From Tetrahymena thermophila SB210 (lineage: Eukaryota; Ciliophora; Oligohymenophorea; Hymenostomatida; Tetrahymenidae), in the NCBI RefSeq assembly GCF_000189635.1, contig NW_002476426.1, forward strand, positions 558,001-622,000: DNA of 64,000 nt. The letters are read 5' to 3'. Below are positions 1 through 12,645 of this stretch, one piece after another. The position numbers and the translations under genes are program-made. Within the stretch, counting starts at the first letter, position 1. The number at the start of each line of letters is the position of its first letter. Below the pieces are notes generated by a model. That model saw nothing but the letters and a program-made list of their open reading frames with translations, had not been told where the DNA came from and ran no database searches.

Positions 1-73
1 CTATAGAGATGTCATCAACCACACTCTTGATAGTGAAGTTACTCCTGTTCCTCCCGCTAAAAGATCATATTGA
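1..73 (+). CDS. 3' end of an unidentified gene
   Basis: A frame open from base 2 gives 23 codons (begins YRDVINHTLD, ends PPAKRSY) and stops at TGA 71-73. Base composition is clearly richer in G+C than the AT-rich sequence after the stop, as for other coding ends in this window. Only the C-terminal tail is present, so no family can be named. The rest of the gene lies to the left of the window. Confidence 0.6.
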   Translation, partial: YRDVINHTLDSEVTPVPPAKRSY

Positions 74-2223
74 GGAAATTTAGATAATAATCAAAAATAA
101 ATTAACTTCACTCATTAAAATAAAATTAATGATAAATAATTAACTAAAGAAGTAAACAATATAACTATTCTTAATTTGATTTCAATGAGGGATAGTTAAG
201 TTAATCTTATAGATTCATACATAATGAGCGACTAATTATCTCTACTCACACACTTAATCTTTCTTCGCTAGCATTGTTTATAGATAAAGTACTATTCTCA
301 TCAATAACTAACCTACTTACTAGCTAACTAACTCTGTTAGAAATTAAAATTCACTGCTCATTGATTGTATACTGTAGTAATTAAAATTATAAAATTGAAA
401 GAAAAATTATTTATGTTTTTTTATATATCTGATTCTATTAGCAATATAGTCTAGACTGTTTATGTGTTTTGAGTATAGATTTACCTTTAGCAAAAAAATA
501 TCTCTTAGTATTACAAAATATAATTTATATTTCTATTTACCATTTAAACAAAAAAGAAACTTTTATAGTAGAATATCACATCGAATGATAAAAAAAAATA
601 TTTACATTCCTTTTTCTTTTTGATGAAAAATAATTAATTAAGATAATTTTCAGGTTTTATCTATTAATTTGCTATTAAAAACATTTCTCCTATCGTTACC
701 AATAAAAATCATTCTCTCACGATAAATTATAACTTTATTATAAAATAATAAGCCAAAAAGATAATACAGAAGAATTAAATATACTTGGTTACAGTAAATA
801 TTTAAATCACTTAATAGAAATTTTTGTTTTAAGTGAAAAAAAAAATCAGATTTTCTTATATTATTTCTTGCTTAAAAGATTTAATACTGTAAATTCACAA
901 AATAAAATTAAAATTAGTTTATTTAAATTTTAAACAAACAATAAATTTTTTATATTAAATTTCTTCAGAAAAACAATAAGTGATAACAATTTTTCATAGT
1001 TTTACTGATGAAAAATAAATATCTGAATTATTCGAAGCAAATCTTTATCGAAAATAAAATTTATCAAAGTTTTCAAATATTTTAAAATAAAAAAAGATAA
1101 ATAAAATTTAAGCCTGAATTAAATCAAGCTTTAGATTACTTTAAAAAAAGCAAAAGTAAATATGTTTATTTATTTATTTGATTATTTTTAATATCTTTTA
1201 ACATTATTTTATTTGAGTTATATTTTAATTTATTTACAAAAAAAGACTTTTTGTGTTTTTAAAAACATAAATTTTATTTTGTTTCTGAAACAAAGTAACT
1301 AAGATTTTGTTTTTAACATTAATTTTGCAAAGTTAGAGTGACGAGTTATTAGCATGCCTAAGAGAAAATTTTAACATAAATTTTTTATTTGGCACTTTAC
1401 TTGAAATTAAATAAAATAGCTACAGTAAGTAATATGTATAGAAAAAGAAAAGATATTTAGTAAGAATTTTAATTTAATTTATTTTTTCTTTTAATAAACA
1501 TTTATCAAATTTTTGGATTTAAATTTTATTATTGAGACAATAATCAGGAAAATAAATAAGTAAATAAATCATAAATTGAGAAATTCATTTTATTCTTTCG
1601 ATTTTTTAAAACTTAATCTTGTTAACTTAAATGATATATATTTCTTTATTTTTGTTTCGAAAAAGGCTAAGAATATTAACCTTAAATAATCAGATAGGGC
1701 TAAATTTTAAAATTTAGCGCCTTTTTATTTAATTTTTAGCACCTCTAAAACTTCGAAAGAAGTAATTTAAATTTAGCAAAAATTCAAAATATGAAAGACT
1801 TTTTATGAATAGTTTTTGTAAAAATAATGTTGAAGTGTTTACAAATTTTATATAAAATATAATTTTTATAATAAATTAACTTAGCCATCGATATAATATT
1901 ACCAGTATGTAAGAAATTTTAATCGAAATTATACCATAGATCAATCAATCGCTATTTCTTTTTTTGGAGGTATCTTGCTAATAACGACTTTTTAATCATT
2001 GTATTTAATTTAGGGAATGGAGAAGAATTGATTAATTAAAAAAATAAGCATAAATCAAATAAAATATAATTCAAATAGAAAAGTAATTTCGTACTTATTT
2101 ACATAAATTGAAAAAATTTAATAAAATTATTAACAAATATTTTCTCTAAATCAAGGAATAATTGAAACATAAATAATAGGGTAATAGTAAAAGTTCAGAT
2201 AATTTAGTTTACCCAGAGGAAAT
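74..2223. other. Intergenic, 2.1 kb, very AT-rich
   Basis: No convincing coding stretch was found on either strand. It consists of long A and T runs. The only distinct element is a perfect 20-bp palindrome at 1699-1718, listed separately. It probably holds the terminator of the gene to the left and the promoter of the YTH gene. Confidence 0.5.
1699..1718. repeat. 20-bp perfect palindrome
   Basis: GCTAAATTTT is followed directly by its exact reverse complement AAAATTTAGC, flanked by G-rich (left) and GCC (right) bases and then a T-rich run. It could form a hairpin or cruciform. AT-rich DNA makes short palindromes likely, but the GC ends lengthen this one beyond pure A/T. Function unknown. Confidence 0.6.
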
Positions 2224-5193
2224 ATGAATAGAAAACCAGGATAAGGCTCACATCACAATCAAAATACATACAATAAGAAGCCATAGAAAAATCAACAAAT
2301 TTTATCTTAGAGCTTCTTTTCTTTCAACAACAATGACCCTGCAGTAAAAAACTTTATAGATTAGCTGAAAACCATTCATCATTTATTGCTAATTTTTTTT
2401 ATTATTATTGTTTTTCAATATTAATCATCTCAAATTTTTACTTTTTGTTAATTATTTTTTCTGCTTTTTTTGGTTAAAGAAATTGTTAATAAAATAGGCT
2501 ATAGAGAAAAAGTGTTTGAATTCAAATTTGAAATAGCCCAGCGATGGAATTAAGTCATTCAACAGCAGCCAGCTTCAAAAGTTAGATGTTTTTTCTATCT
2601 TACTTGATAGTAAGTTTAGCAAATTTGTAGTGTTTACTGAATAAATTTCCAATTTTTAATTAATTAAAGTTCCTCATATTGCTACTCCTGCCGATTCTCT
2701 CGAGTGCCCTCTTTCTGAGGAGTAGTTTGTAAATAAAATAAAATTTTCAAAGCTTTTTAATGTAGTTAATTTTTAAAACTAAAACAGAAGAAGCACACAA
2801 ATGATCCAGCCTATGAACCAGAGAAATGTAATTTTTATATAATATTCATAAAGATTTCTAAGATTGTGACAATAAAAAGTTTCTATTTATTAAAAAATCA
2901 AATATATATAATACTTATTTCTGAGGTATTTTTTTTTTTTTGCGAGATAATTAATTAGTTGATTCTATTGATTATTATACTCAGGTTTTTACTATACAAA
3001 ATCTTATAAAATTCCTTTATATTTCAGCTATTTTTCCTTTTTTCCGCAAATATTTTTGCATAAATACTTTTAAAGTTGTTCATAATATTTACTCAATATA
3101 AGTATTTATTATAGCCAAGTTGTCTCTCGAAATAATATATAGGGAAATTTTAGTCAATATAATTCCTAACAAACTTAAAGAGCTTTTGATTCTTATCTAT
3201 ATATTAACATAATTTTGCAAGAATAGAACTATATAAACTTTAGCCAAGAGCAAGTGATTATGAAATAATTGCTTACTCTTGCTAACATTTAAACATCATT
3301 AAAATTAAGAGTTAAAATTTTGTGATATCTATCTAAAATTTCCCTCTTTACTACTTCCAGAAAATAAATATTTAATTAACGCTAATTAAATAGTTTGAGA
3401 AGAATTACTTTTGAAATACTAAATTTAGAAATCGAATTTCTACAAAATAGTCAGATTAATATAATTTTAACACTTAAAAAAGCATGACTTGTAGCATTTA
3501 GAATCACATTATTTTAATTTCATTAACCGATCTTGTCTTATTATAGATTTGCATTAAAATTCAACATTTTATTTTTATAAAAAATAGACCCAGTATAAAA
3601 ACTTTATGACCTAAAGTATAAAATAGGAATTATATAGTAAATACCCTAAGCAGCGCGGTTCTTTTAAATGAAAGCTTATTAATGGGAAGCAATTAAAGCA
3701 GTAAATAAATTATCACTTAGTTTAATTAAGAATTTTTTAATGAAATCTATATTTAAAAAAGGGTGTTTTGTATGGTACATGGTCTACTTCTATTGATTAG
3801 AATATATTATTAGATTAAGCATTTTGCGAAGCTAAAGGGAAGTACCCAATAATTCTTTTTTTCAGCATTAACCAGTCTAAATCATTTTAAGGAGTTGCCG
3901 TTATGAAATCAAGAGTAATTTGAGTTAAAGTGTTTATATTTCATATAAAATTATAGTTTTTTGCCACATCATATCTAAAAGATAATTAACTGATAATAAT
4001 AAAATATGTCTATTTATTCTAATTAAAATTTTTGGCAAAACCAAATACAGTAATTTGTTAACTCAGTTAGTAAATAAAACAATCCCACTAACTCTGTGAA
4101 AGAAAAATAGAAAAACCCAATTTTATTTTGTTTTTATGGGTTTTCGCTTAAATTAATTTAATTTTTAAAAAGCATATGCCATAAATTAAATAAATGAATT
4201 CATGTCTAATAATTATATTTTCTTGTAGGTAAACCCTTAATGGAGATAAGATGTTTGGGATGATAATAAAAAATTTTAAGGACTCTTTTTCATTGAATGG
4301 ATTTATGTTTAGCACATACTCAGCACAGAGTTCAAAGGGATTCTGAATAGGTATTCTTCTTAACTAATTAACTAATTAATTAATTAACTTAATTTATAGT
4401 TTTAAGTTTTATCTATGTAATTTCTTTGATTAATTAATTCATTTGTTATTAATATATTAGCTTAAATTATAATAAGCCAGTTATTAACTAAAGAAACGGC
4501 TAATAAATTAATTACGAAGCAGGAATTTAAATGTTAGAAGTTTTTATGAAGCAATCTCAGAGTAAAAGAATTGACTAAGATTATATATGGAATACATTGA
4601 TATAGTTTGATGAGCCTGAAGACCATCCTTTTCTTTAACATAAAGAAAAGGAAGTTGTAAAACCTCACGAATTATTAATGTAATGCGCTAATTTAATGAA
4701 TATGTAGCAGCACTCATAAGAAATTTTACAAAATTAATTACCTCAATTATCTTAGTCATCTTCTAATCCTTAAATACCACAAAATATTTAGTACTTACCT
4801 CATCAGCAAACAGTCTCATTTCCTTAGCATGTGTAAATTCCACAATCAAATTAGTCTTAAAATTAAATATAGCCTCCTTAATAATTACAGACTTCTCAAT
4901 AAATATAATACCATAACCAACATCTAAATAATATGAACTTCATGCCTTTTTAATCTATGCCATATAATCAATATGCTTACTAACTACCTTTTCCATTTTA
5001 CCCATACACTAACAACAGCATATACTAACCTAATCAGTATTTCTAGCCACTTAACTTACTCAATCCTTTACCTAACAACAGCATTCCAACTTAATAGTTC
5101 CCTTAGGGACAGCAGTATAATTTTCAAGACCTTAATTAATAAAGCTAAACTACACCACAGTAATAGAACTAAAACAATCAGAAAAAATTTTGA
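2224..5193 (+). CDS. YTH-domain RNA-binding protein (m6A reader)
   Basis: Reads N6-methyladenosine in RNA if it behaves like the YTH family. Supported exons: 2224-2343, 2480-2728, 2788-2827, 3115-3310, 3617 (or 3638)-3700, 3762-3914, 4229-4350 and 4494-5193. The last four have matching phases and rebuild a YTH domain: AARFFQMKAYQWEAIKA, then GTWSTS (first cage tryptophan), PIILFFSINQSKSFQGVAVM, then WRQDVWDDNKKFQG (second cage region) and FIEWIYVQHI, closing with NGQQI. The remaining ~190 residues are rich in Q, N, P and Y (for example MPYNQYAYQLPFPFYPY), a prion-like tail as in YTHDF proteins. The N-terminal half starts MNRKPGQGSHHNQN, chosen because it is the first ATG before a spliced open frame. 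The phase between 2827 and 3115 does not close, so an exon there is missing or mis-set. Domain call is strong; N-terminal structure is tentative. Confidence 0.82.
4361..4390. repeat. (TTAA)-type simple repeat in an intron
   Basis: Repeated TAAC/TAAT tetramers fill the intron of the YTH gene just downstream of the donor at 4351. Typical low-complexity intron sequence; no further function seen. Confidence 0.6.
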
Positions 5194-6078
5194 GGATATT
5201 TGAATCATATTTGGTTTTAAGATTTTCACAACTTAAGAGCAGTACGCCTTCAAAATCAGATAGTATTTTAAAACATATCTAACTTTTACATTATTATTTC
5301 TACGTTTTTGCTATTTGAGCTGGTAATTAATTTTTACTCTTTATTTATTTAATTATTATTTTTTTCTTCTTTTTAAATGTTGATATTTAATTTAAGAAAA
5401 TTTATGGCAAAAACAAATATCTTTTTATTTATTTTTATTTTTTTAATTTATCTGATTATTTTAATTGACCTCATTACTCAGCTAAATAAACTAAATAGAA
5501 TCAAAACAAATTTAAATCACTTAATAATATAATAATATATAGGCACTGAAAAATAAAGAATCAAATCAAATCAATTTCCAATTTCCGAAAGATAGACAGA
5601 CAGACAGCTAATAAGAAAATTTAGTTATATTTTTTAAAAGAAATAACAAAATGTTATCATAATATTATTAATATATAAATAAATACTAAAGAGTCAAAGT
5701 TATTCACATACCTCCTTACCTATAACTGACTACTCAATTAAAATTAAATTTATTATATCTAATGTATACAATCATTTTATATTATTTATTTTAATTAATG
5801 GACAAAATCAATCAATTAAATTCTTAACTATTTTAAATTACTTCATTTATTTGATAAAGTTTTTAGAATATTAAATATTTAATTAATTGTCATTGTAAAT
5901 ATTTATTACTTTGCTTTTTTATTAATACATTAATTGAGTATCTATGTATGTATCAACAAATTAATTAAAAAAGAAATAATAAAAATATTCTATAAATTAA
6001 TTTTTTGATATTCTAAGTAAATTAAAAATTAATATATAAAGATTTTCCATAAATATTCATACAAATTTATAATTTAAA
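5194..6078. other. Convergent intergenic gap
   Basis: AT-rich, between the 3' ends of the YTH gene and the ALG5 gene. It includes a short GACA tetramer run at about 5593-5608. No coding exon recognised. Confidence 0.5.
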
Positions 6079-7597
6079 TCAACTCTTATAAATTGAATCA
6101 TTGTATTTCCAAACACCTAATAAATAAAGAAGTCTAACCATTAAGAAATCTCTGGCCATTGTAACTGAAGCCTCAATCACATTCAAATGTGAACCTATTA
6201 AATAAATTTTTGATAAGATATTTTAATTAACTATTCATATAGCTTTACCATCAACATCTTCCCAGTTAACTGGAACTTCAGCAATAGGCATTTTATAGTG
6301 GTTACCAATCATTAAAATTTCTACATCAAAAGCCCATCTTTCTAAATGTTATACACCAAAAATGATTTCAGTTGTCTTTCTAGTGAATAACTTGAATCCA
6401 CATTAGGTATCCTTTTATTTTTAAAATTGATGAGATAATTCTTTTAAAATTCTTTAAAAAGCTTACATTTAGCTTAACTCCACAAATGACTTATACAATA
6501 AAGTTTGAAACAAAAGCTAAAATTTTTCTGTAAAACTTTCTTTTAGCTACAGACTCCTTGTCAAGATGGGAACGGGATCCAACTGCAATACCTAATTCAT
6601 TCTTTTCGATCTATAAAAGCTATCATATTTAATTAAGTTATTATTAATAGAAAATAATAAGTTTATTTATTTATTCTATAATTTTATCTACCTTCTTAAA
6701 AACTTTATCAAAACAATTAATGTCTGTTGCACCATCAGCATCCACCATTAAAGTGTATTAGCCTGAAGATAAAAGCATACCCTAATTCACAATTGTATAT
6801 AAAATTATATTAAATTCTTTGGTTATTTTAATAGAAAAATTACTGTTCTAACTGCACCACCCTTTCCTAAATTTTACTAGTAATCAACTACCTTCAAATC
6901 CACATCTTTGCCTTCAAATGTAAAGAAGGATTTTGCTATCTCTGAACTGTAAGTCATTATTAAATAGAATAATTAAAAAATAGCTTAAACTTGCTTATTT
7001 ATTTATTTACGTCTTGTCTTTTGAGCAATCATTAACTATAATTACTTCATATTTCTTGCCTTAGAAGCCTGAGTAGTTTTCAAAATACTATATTATTTTA
7101 TACAAACTTTTATTTATGAATATAAAAAAAATTATGCTTACTTTTATATGCTCTTTAAGCATTTTTGCTATACGTGCTTCTTCATTGTAAGCAGGAATGA
7201 CCATTGAAAAGAAGTAGTCATTATTTAGCTTTCTGTATTCTTCGAATGTGTATGTTTTATTTTTAGTGTGAATGCGAGAATTTCTATTTTATATTAAAAA
7301 AGCAAATTAAATAAATAGTAATTAGTTTTGCTTGCAAGCAGCATATAATCTTTATTAATCATGCTAAGTCATGTAAAGTTTATATTTGCTATCATTTCAC
7401 TAAATGTATTATTTATCACTTACTTAATGCTACTGCGATTTTTCATTTGTTTTTTCCATGTAAAATATGGACTGAAGATGAACCTTAATAAGGTAAACTA
7501 TTTTAAACAAACAATTATTTTGAATTAACAGACTATTCTAAATTTAAATTTATACTATTCCAACAAATAAAGCTACCCAAACTATTGATGTAAACAT
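6079..7597 (-). CDS. ALG5: Dolichyl-phosphate beta-glucosyltransferase
   Basis: Transfers glucose from UDP-glucose to dolichyl phosphate at the ER membrane, making the donor for the last glucosylation steps of N-glycan precursors. Spliced on the minus strand: 7597-7556, 7497-7424, then from 7283 downward in several exons to TGA 6081-6079. N-terminus MFTSIVWVALFVGIFTLLRF is a membrane anchor. Family motifs in order: FSMVIPAYNEEARI (GT-2 nucleotide-binding start), LMVDADGATDI (DxD-like motif in the usual ALG5 context), KNELGIAVGSRSHLDKESVA, DTQCGFKLFTR, ERWAFDVEILMIG, IAEVPVNWEDVDGK, then a hydrophobic end TMARDFLMVRLLYLLGVW. The VGSRSHLDKES block separates ALG5 from dolichol-phosphate mannose synthase. 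Start chosen as the ATG that opens the anchor segment. The first three exons agree in phase. Confidence 0.92.
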
Positions 7598-9736
7598 TTT
7601 TTTCAGCTTTTCAATTCTATTTATTACTTTTGATTATTTATTTATTTCTTTTTTTTGATTAATATTTATCAAAATATCTTTAAAGAATAATATTAGGTTT
7701 TTATTAGCAAAAAAATAACCAAAAAGAAAGAGATGACACATATTAAATAAAAAAAGTAGAAACAAAACAAAAGTCTATTTCGTGATATGAGAATTATTTG
7801 TTTTAATTAGTGAAAAATTGCTTCAATAATAATATAATAATTAATTTTATATTGCCAACACGTATTAATTAATGCTTTTGTTATTTATATATAAGGATAT
7901 TTAATGATTGTATTAAAAGTGATTTTTGATCAATAATATAAAAGAAATAAGCTAATTTTTGATTGAGTTAGATAGGTAGGTAAGTAAGATATTTTACTTT
8001 AACTCTTATATGGGCATAATATCTGACATACATTGAACATTTAAATGATATCATTTATCCATTTAAAATTCTATTTAAAAATTGATAAAATTATAAATTA
8101 ATTTATTTTAGAATTACATAATTTTTTAATGAGATAACTTTCAAAATTTAATTTGTTAAAATGATGAATGAACTATTTAATTTTTTATAATATAAATATT
8201 AAGTATATTTTGATATATTCTAAGCATTATTTGATTATCAAGTCATAGAATTTATTTTATTTTAAATACTAAATATTATTTGTTTTTATTTGTTATTTTA
8301 ATTGAATGCTTCAAAATTTTAATAGCAAAATAGTTCTTAATTAACGTAAAAATAATTAAAAAAACTATTAGCAAAAATTACTCATCTTAGTATTTCTGAA
8401 TTAATTAAGTAATGTATTTAGAGAATAAATACTACAACAATTTTTACAAGTAAAATTAAAAAAATTCAATTGAATTTATTCTAAACTTACTCTTTCTAGT
8501 TTTTCAGTTTATCTCCTCTTGGAGGATATAGAATAATAGATTTTGCTTAAACTTTAGATTCATGTACTAAATTAAAATATTTTACAAATAATAAAATATT
8601 CAATAGAATGCTAAAATATGAATATTTTGATCTCGATTTAAGATGTAATGAAATTTTAAATTTAATCAAATTTAGGATCTTTATTAGTGAAATTAATAAA
8701 ACTTACATCACTTTTCTTGATCTTTCATGGCAAAATAAAATATATAATATGTTCTATATGATATACTTATTAGTATATTAAAGTTTCAACAGTTAATTAA
8801 TATAACTCAAAATTTATTTAATAAGGATATCAAAGGCGAAGAAGTATCCTATTAGGAGCTTCTTTATTCCAGCTCAAAAATCTTAAAAATTTTACTATTA
8901 ATCTTTGAGTAAAGAATAATTTAACTGGAAATGGTATCTTTGTTAGTGGACCACACATATATTATAATTTTTTCTTTAAATATTGCATAAAAAAACATTT
9001 ACTCTTAACCAACCATCTAGGTTTTTCATTAATTTACTTAGATTCTAGTAAATTTTAGTTAAAAATAATAAGGAGCTTTTGTAATAGTAGATTTAAAAAA
9101 AGATATCTTCACTTTATCATATAGTTTTTTACGATATATAATTATGAAATTTGAAAGATTCTTGATTTATTTAAGTAGATTTCTATTTGCTTCTAAAAAT
9201 TTTTGAAGATAATACTTTCATTTTTTATCCTTTAAAATTTAACTGATAAAACTATTTAAATTTATTTTTTTAAATTATAAATTTTCCAATAAAAAATTAA
9301 ACCTAAAAAATTAAAATAAACTCCTTACTATTCCTGTTCATTTACAAATACCTTTAAAGTATATAATTATAAATTCTTTGCTGAAATATTTATTATTTAC
9401 TGAATTTGTTAAATTAAAAAATCTATTTTATTTTAATCCCTTTTTATTTATAAATACAAAGAAACAATTTTTGATGTAAAAAAATTATGTTTTTGTAAGA
9501 TTATCACAGTAAAATGAAATTAGTGAGATTTTATAAATATTTAGTTTACTTACAATTTTGTTTAATTAAAAATTAAATGAAAATATAATCAATTAAGAAA
9601 GAATAAATCAATTTATTGATTTAGAATAATTCAAAATTATTATAAAAGAAAATACAAAATATTTATTTACAAAGGAATCCTAAGAAAGTAATAAGGTAGG
9701 AATTATATATAAACTATTTTAATGAAAAATTAATAT
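7598..9736. other. Intergenic, 2.1 kb
   Basis: Upstream of ALG5 and downstream of the next minus-strand gene. Very AT-rich with long open frames, as expected when only TGA is a stop, but no exon with protein-like composition could be supported. Confidence 0.45.
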
Positions 9737-11316
9737 TCATTCAAATTTATCAAGACTTAAAGCTCCTAGAGCACGGTCTTAGAATGTAATCAAGCTTCCT
9801 AATTTTTTATTTTCTGTTTTAGCTGATGTGCTATTTATTTCTTCTGCATATGTCTTCTTTAAATTCTTGATTTCTTGATAATGTGATAAAAAAATTTAAC
9901 CAAAAAGTAAAAAAATTAAATTGAATTTACCTTAGTATTTTTTATTAATAAATTGGTTCATATCAGATAAATATTGTTGTGTTTCTACTACATCAGGCTA
10001 TTAAGTTTACTTAGCTATATTATTTAAATTTACTACTTCGTTTGATAAAGTTGAAATTGTCTTCATTAAATTTTTGCTAAGTGAGTATGCTAATTAGGCT
10101 TTTTATTCAGTTTTTTAGGAAATCAAATTATCTGTTTTCTATATTTCATTCTTAAGGGTGTTGATAATTTCTAAATAACCTGGTTGAATAATTATGATAA
10201 ATTTATTTAAACTTAAATATTTTCAATTAAGTTTACTTTGTTGGAAATCAATGACATCTTTTTCTGAATTTTTTATGATCTTTTGTTCGTAGGAAGACTT
10301 GTAGGAGTAGCTAATTAATTTATTTAAATATTATTTTCAATTGATTTTAATTTAAAAGCAATTTATCTACTTTCTCCAAGCAAAGAAGCACTTGGTTTTA
10401 ACTTTATCAACTAATCTCTAATCCAAAAATCTATCTAACTATTATTTTATTTATTTATTGAAAATTAATTTAAATTTTGAACACTTACTTTGTTTGATAT
10501 AATTTTAAATTTTGCAAATAAAATTCCAAAGTTGATGATTTAAAATCACTGAACTAAGAAAGAATATCTTAAATAAGATTATATTTCAAAATAACGAATT
10601 TATTTGATTACTTTTATTTTTTCTTTTTTCTTGAGATGGTTGTCTTTCCACAAACTAAAGAACACTTTCACTTTTTATTACTCTTTGAATTTATCAAGTA
10701 CTGCATTCATAAGAATGAGCTTGCGCTCATCTTTCACTTTTTATACTTCAAATTCTTCTGTTAAATCCTTTTACAAATTCTCTCTATCAGTCATTGCAAT
10801 ATCAACCATCTGCTAATTATCCTAATCATAGTAATTAAACCCTTCATCTTTTTATTCAATCTTTTTTGCGAAGTATGATTTTATTTTTTCAACATTTTCT
10901 TTTTTAATTTGCTCTAAAAATTCTCTGAATTGTGAGAGATCCCTTTCATCAAAACTATTATGTATAATTTTTATTTAATTTAATAAATTCAATAGCTAAT
11001 TGTTAGTTTAAGTTTATAAAATAGCTTCTAAAGGCAGATTTAAGTATTTGATAGATATTTTCAAATTTTATTATGATTACTCTCTAGATTTTTGAAAATA
11101 TAATAAAAGCTTTTTCCACGATTTTATAAAGCTTCACCAACTCTTTTTATTAAATTTTTTAAATTCTAATAATATTTACCGGTCAGTATGTATTTTTATA
11201 TTTTCTTGGTAGGTTTCTTGTTGCTAATTAAATGTTTATTTCATTTCATTTATTTCAGCTGCTAATACCCTTTGGTCGAAGCGCTTAAGTTGATATTAAT
11301 CATTTTATTTTTCCAT
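9737..11316 (-). CDS. Coiled-coil protein of unknown function
   Basis: Spliced minus-strand gene ending at TGA 9739-9737 (tail GALSLDKFE). Exons read as charged, helical sequence: MEKQNDQYQLKRFDQRVLAA, QTFNQQQETYQENIKIHTDR, then FDERDLSQFREFLEQIKKEN, KVKDERKLILMNAVLDKFKE, VKVFFSLWKDNHLKKKEKIK, WIRDQLIKLKPSASLLGES, YSYKSSYEQKIIKNSEKD, NTLKNEIQKTDNLISQK and a last helix NLKKTYAEEINST. The FFSLW segment recalls SFI1-type tryptophan repeats but only one copy is visible, so this is not claimed. The start at 11316 is the most downstream plausible ATG; the frame stays open further upstream to about 11460, so the true start may be earlier. Coding status is clear; product unknown. Confidence 0.7.
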
Positions 11317-12645
11317 TTTATCTAAGCTGGCTAAATAGTTTGTTATTTAGTTTCTTTCTCCCTTTTTAAAATGTGTTTAATAGTTTCTTAAAGAAATATT
11401 CTTTATTTTAATTAGTTTGTTTCTTTTATTTGGTTGTTGCTTTTTTTAATATTTTTTTGAAAAATAGTATCTTAGTTATCACTATTTAATAAAAAATTTA
11501 TTGACAGCTAATTTCATGTATTTCCTTATTAATGACTATTATTTAAGATATTTTTATTAAATAAAATACAAAGCAGAATTTGAATATTTATTTATCAATC
11601 TCAGTTTTAAATTTGATTTATTAAATTATTTGATTTAGTATTTCATTTTACTAACTTTCAAATTATTTGTTAATAAATAAAGTAATTATCATATAGAATT
11701 ACATATTGGCTCATATATTAACATTCCTATTTATTTACATTCATTTATTGATTTTTCTTTTTCTCATTCTCTTAGTTAAAAGTCATTGAAAAAAAATAAT
11801 TTTAATAAAATCAAATATCAAAATAATATATTAGAGAATAAAATAAAATTTTTGTAATTTAATTAATTATTTTTTTTAAAAAAGAAAAAGTTTTTCTAAT
11901 TGATTTTAAGAGGAAATTTATTTGCTATATTTAAATTTGATAAAAAATAATTATTTTTAATATGATTATTAAAATAAAATTAATTTTTTATTCAATCATA
12001 GAACAAATTTATTAATTGGTTTTAATTTTTATTGAAACCAAATTATGGTAAAAATTTCAAACAAACTATTAGCTGCATAAATGACCATAAAAAATTAACT
12101 TATTATAATAATATAATAAATTATGATATTCATCTTAGAGTTCAATATAAATAATTAAATGGTAAAAAATTTATATAAAAATAATTGAAAGTGTATTTTT
12201 ATAATAATTTATTGTATTCAATTTTTTTGAATAATGTATTAATGATTTGATATTTATTTAGACTATTTTTTGAATTTAATTCAAAAGAATAATTAATTTA
12301 AGTATGTAAAAAGTGTTTTTGTATTAATAACAACATTTTATAATTTGAAATTAGTTTTACTCAAAATAATCAAATAAATGTATTTATTTATTTATGTATT
12401 AGTTTATTTCTTGTTTTCTTTTATTTGATTTGGAGCGATTATTAATTTCAAAATGATAAATTAATAATTGATATTAAATAACCATCAAAAGAACGCTTTT
12501 AAACTGCAATCAATTTAATAGTTGAAATTAGTTAAAAAATAATTAAAATAATTAACAATTATCTTTCTTTTCTTAAGCTATATCTTTTTCCATTTTCAAA
12601 ATCTACTTGAAAGATAATACAAATAAATTAGCTTTAAAAAACGAA
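11317..12645. other. Divergent intergenic region
   Basis: Separates the minus-strand coiled-coil gene from the giant + strand gene, so it should hold both promoters. Very AT-rich; no motif recognised. The part nearest 11317-11460 may still be coding for the minus gene. Confidence 0.45.

Noticed and set aside
2396..2480. Hydrophobic continuation of YTH exon 1 (LLLIFFIIIVFQYQ)
   Set aside because: It is the translation of T-rich intron sequence; the intron 2344-2479 with GTAAAA donor gives a better frame (KLLIKQAIEKKC).
3735..3765. Apparent frameshift in the YTH domain near a six-A run
   Set aside because: A phase-consistent intron 3701-3761 (GTAAATA...AAAAAG) joins AIKA to GVLYGTWSTS without any shift, so no pseudogene or programmed frameshift is needed.
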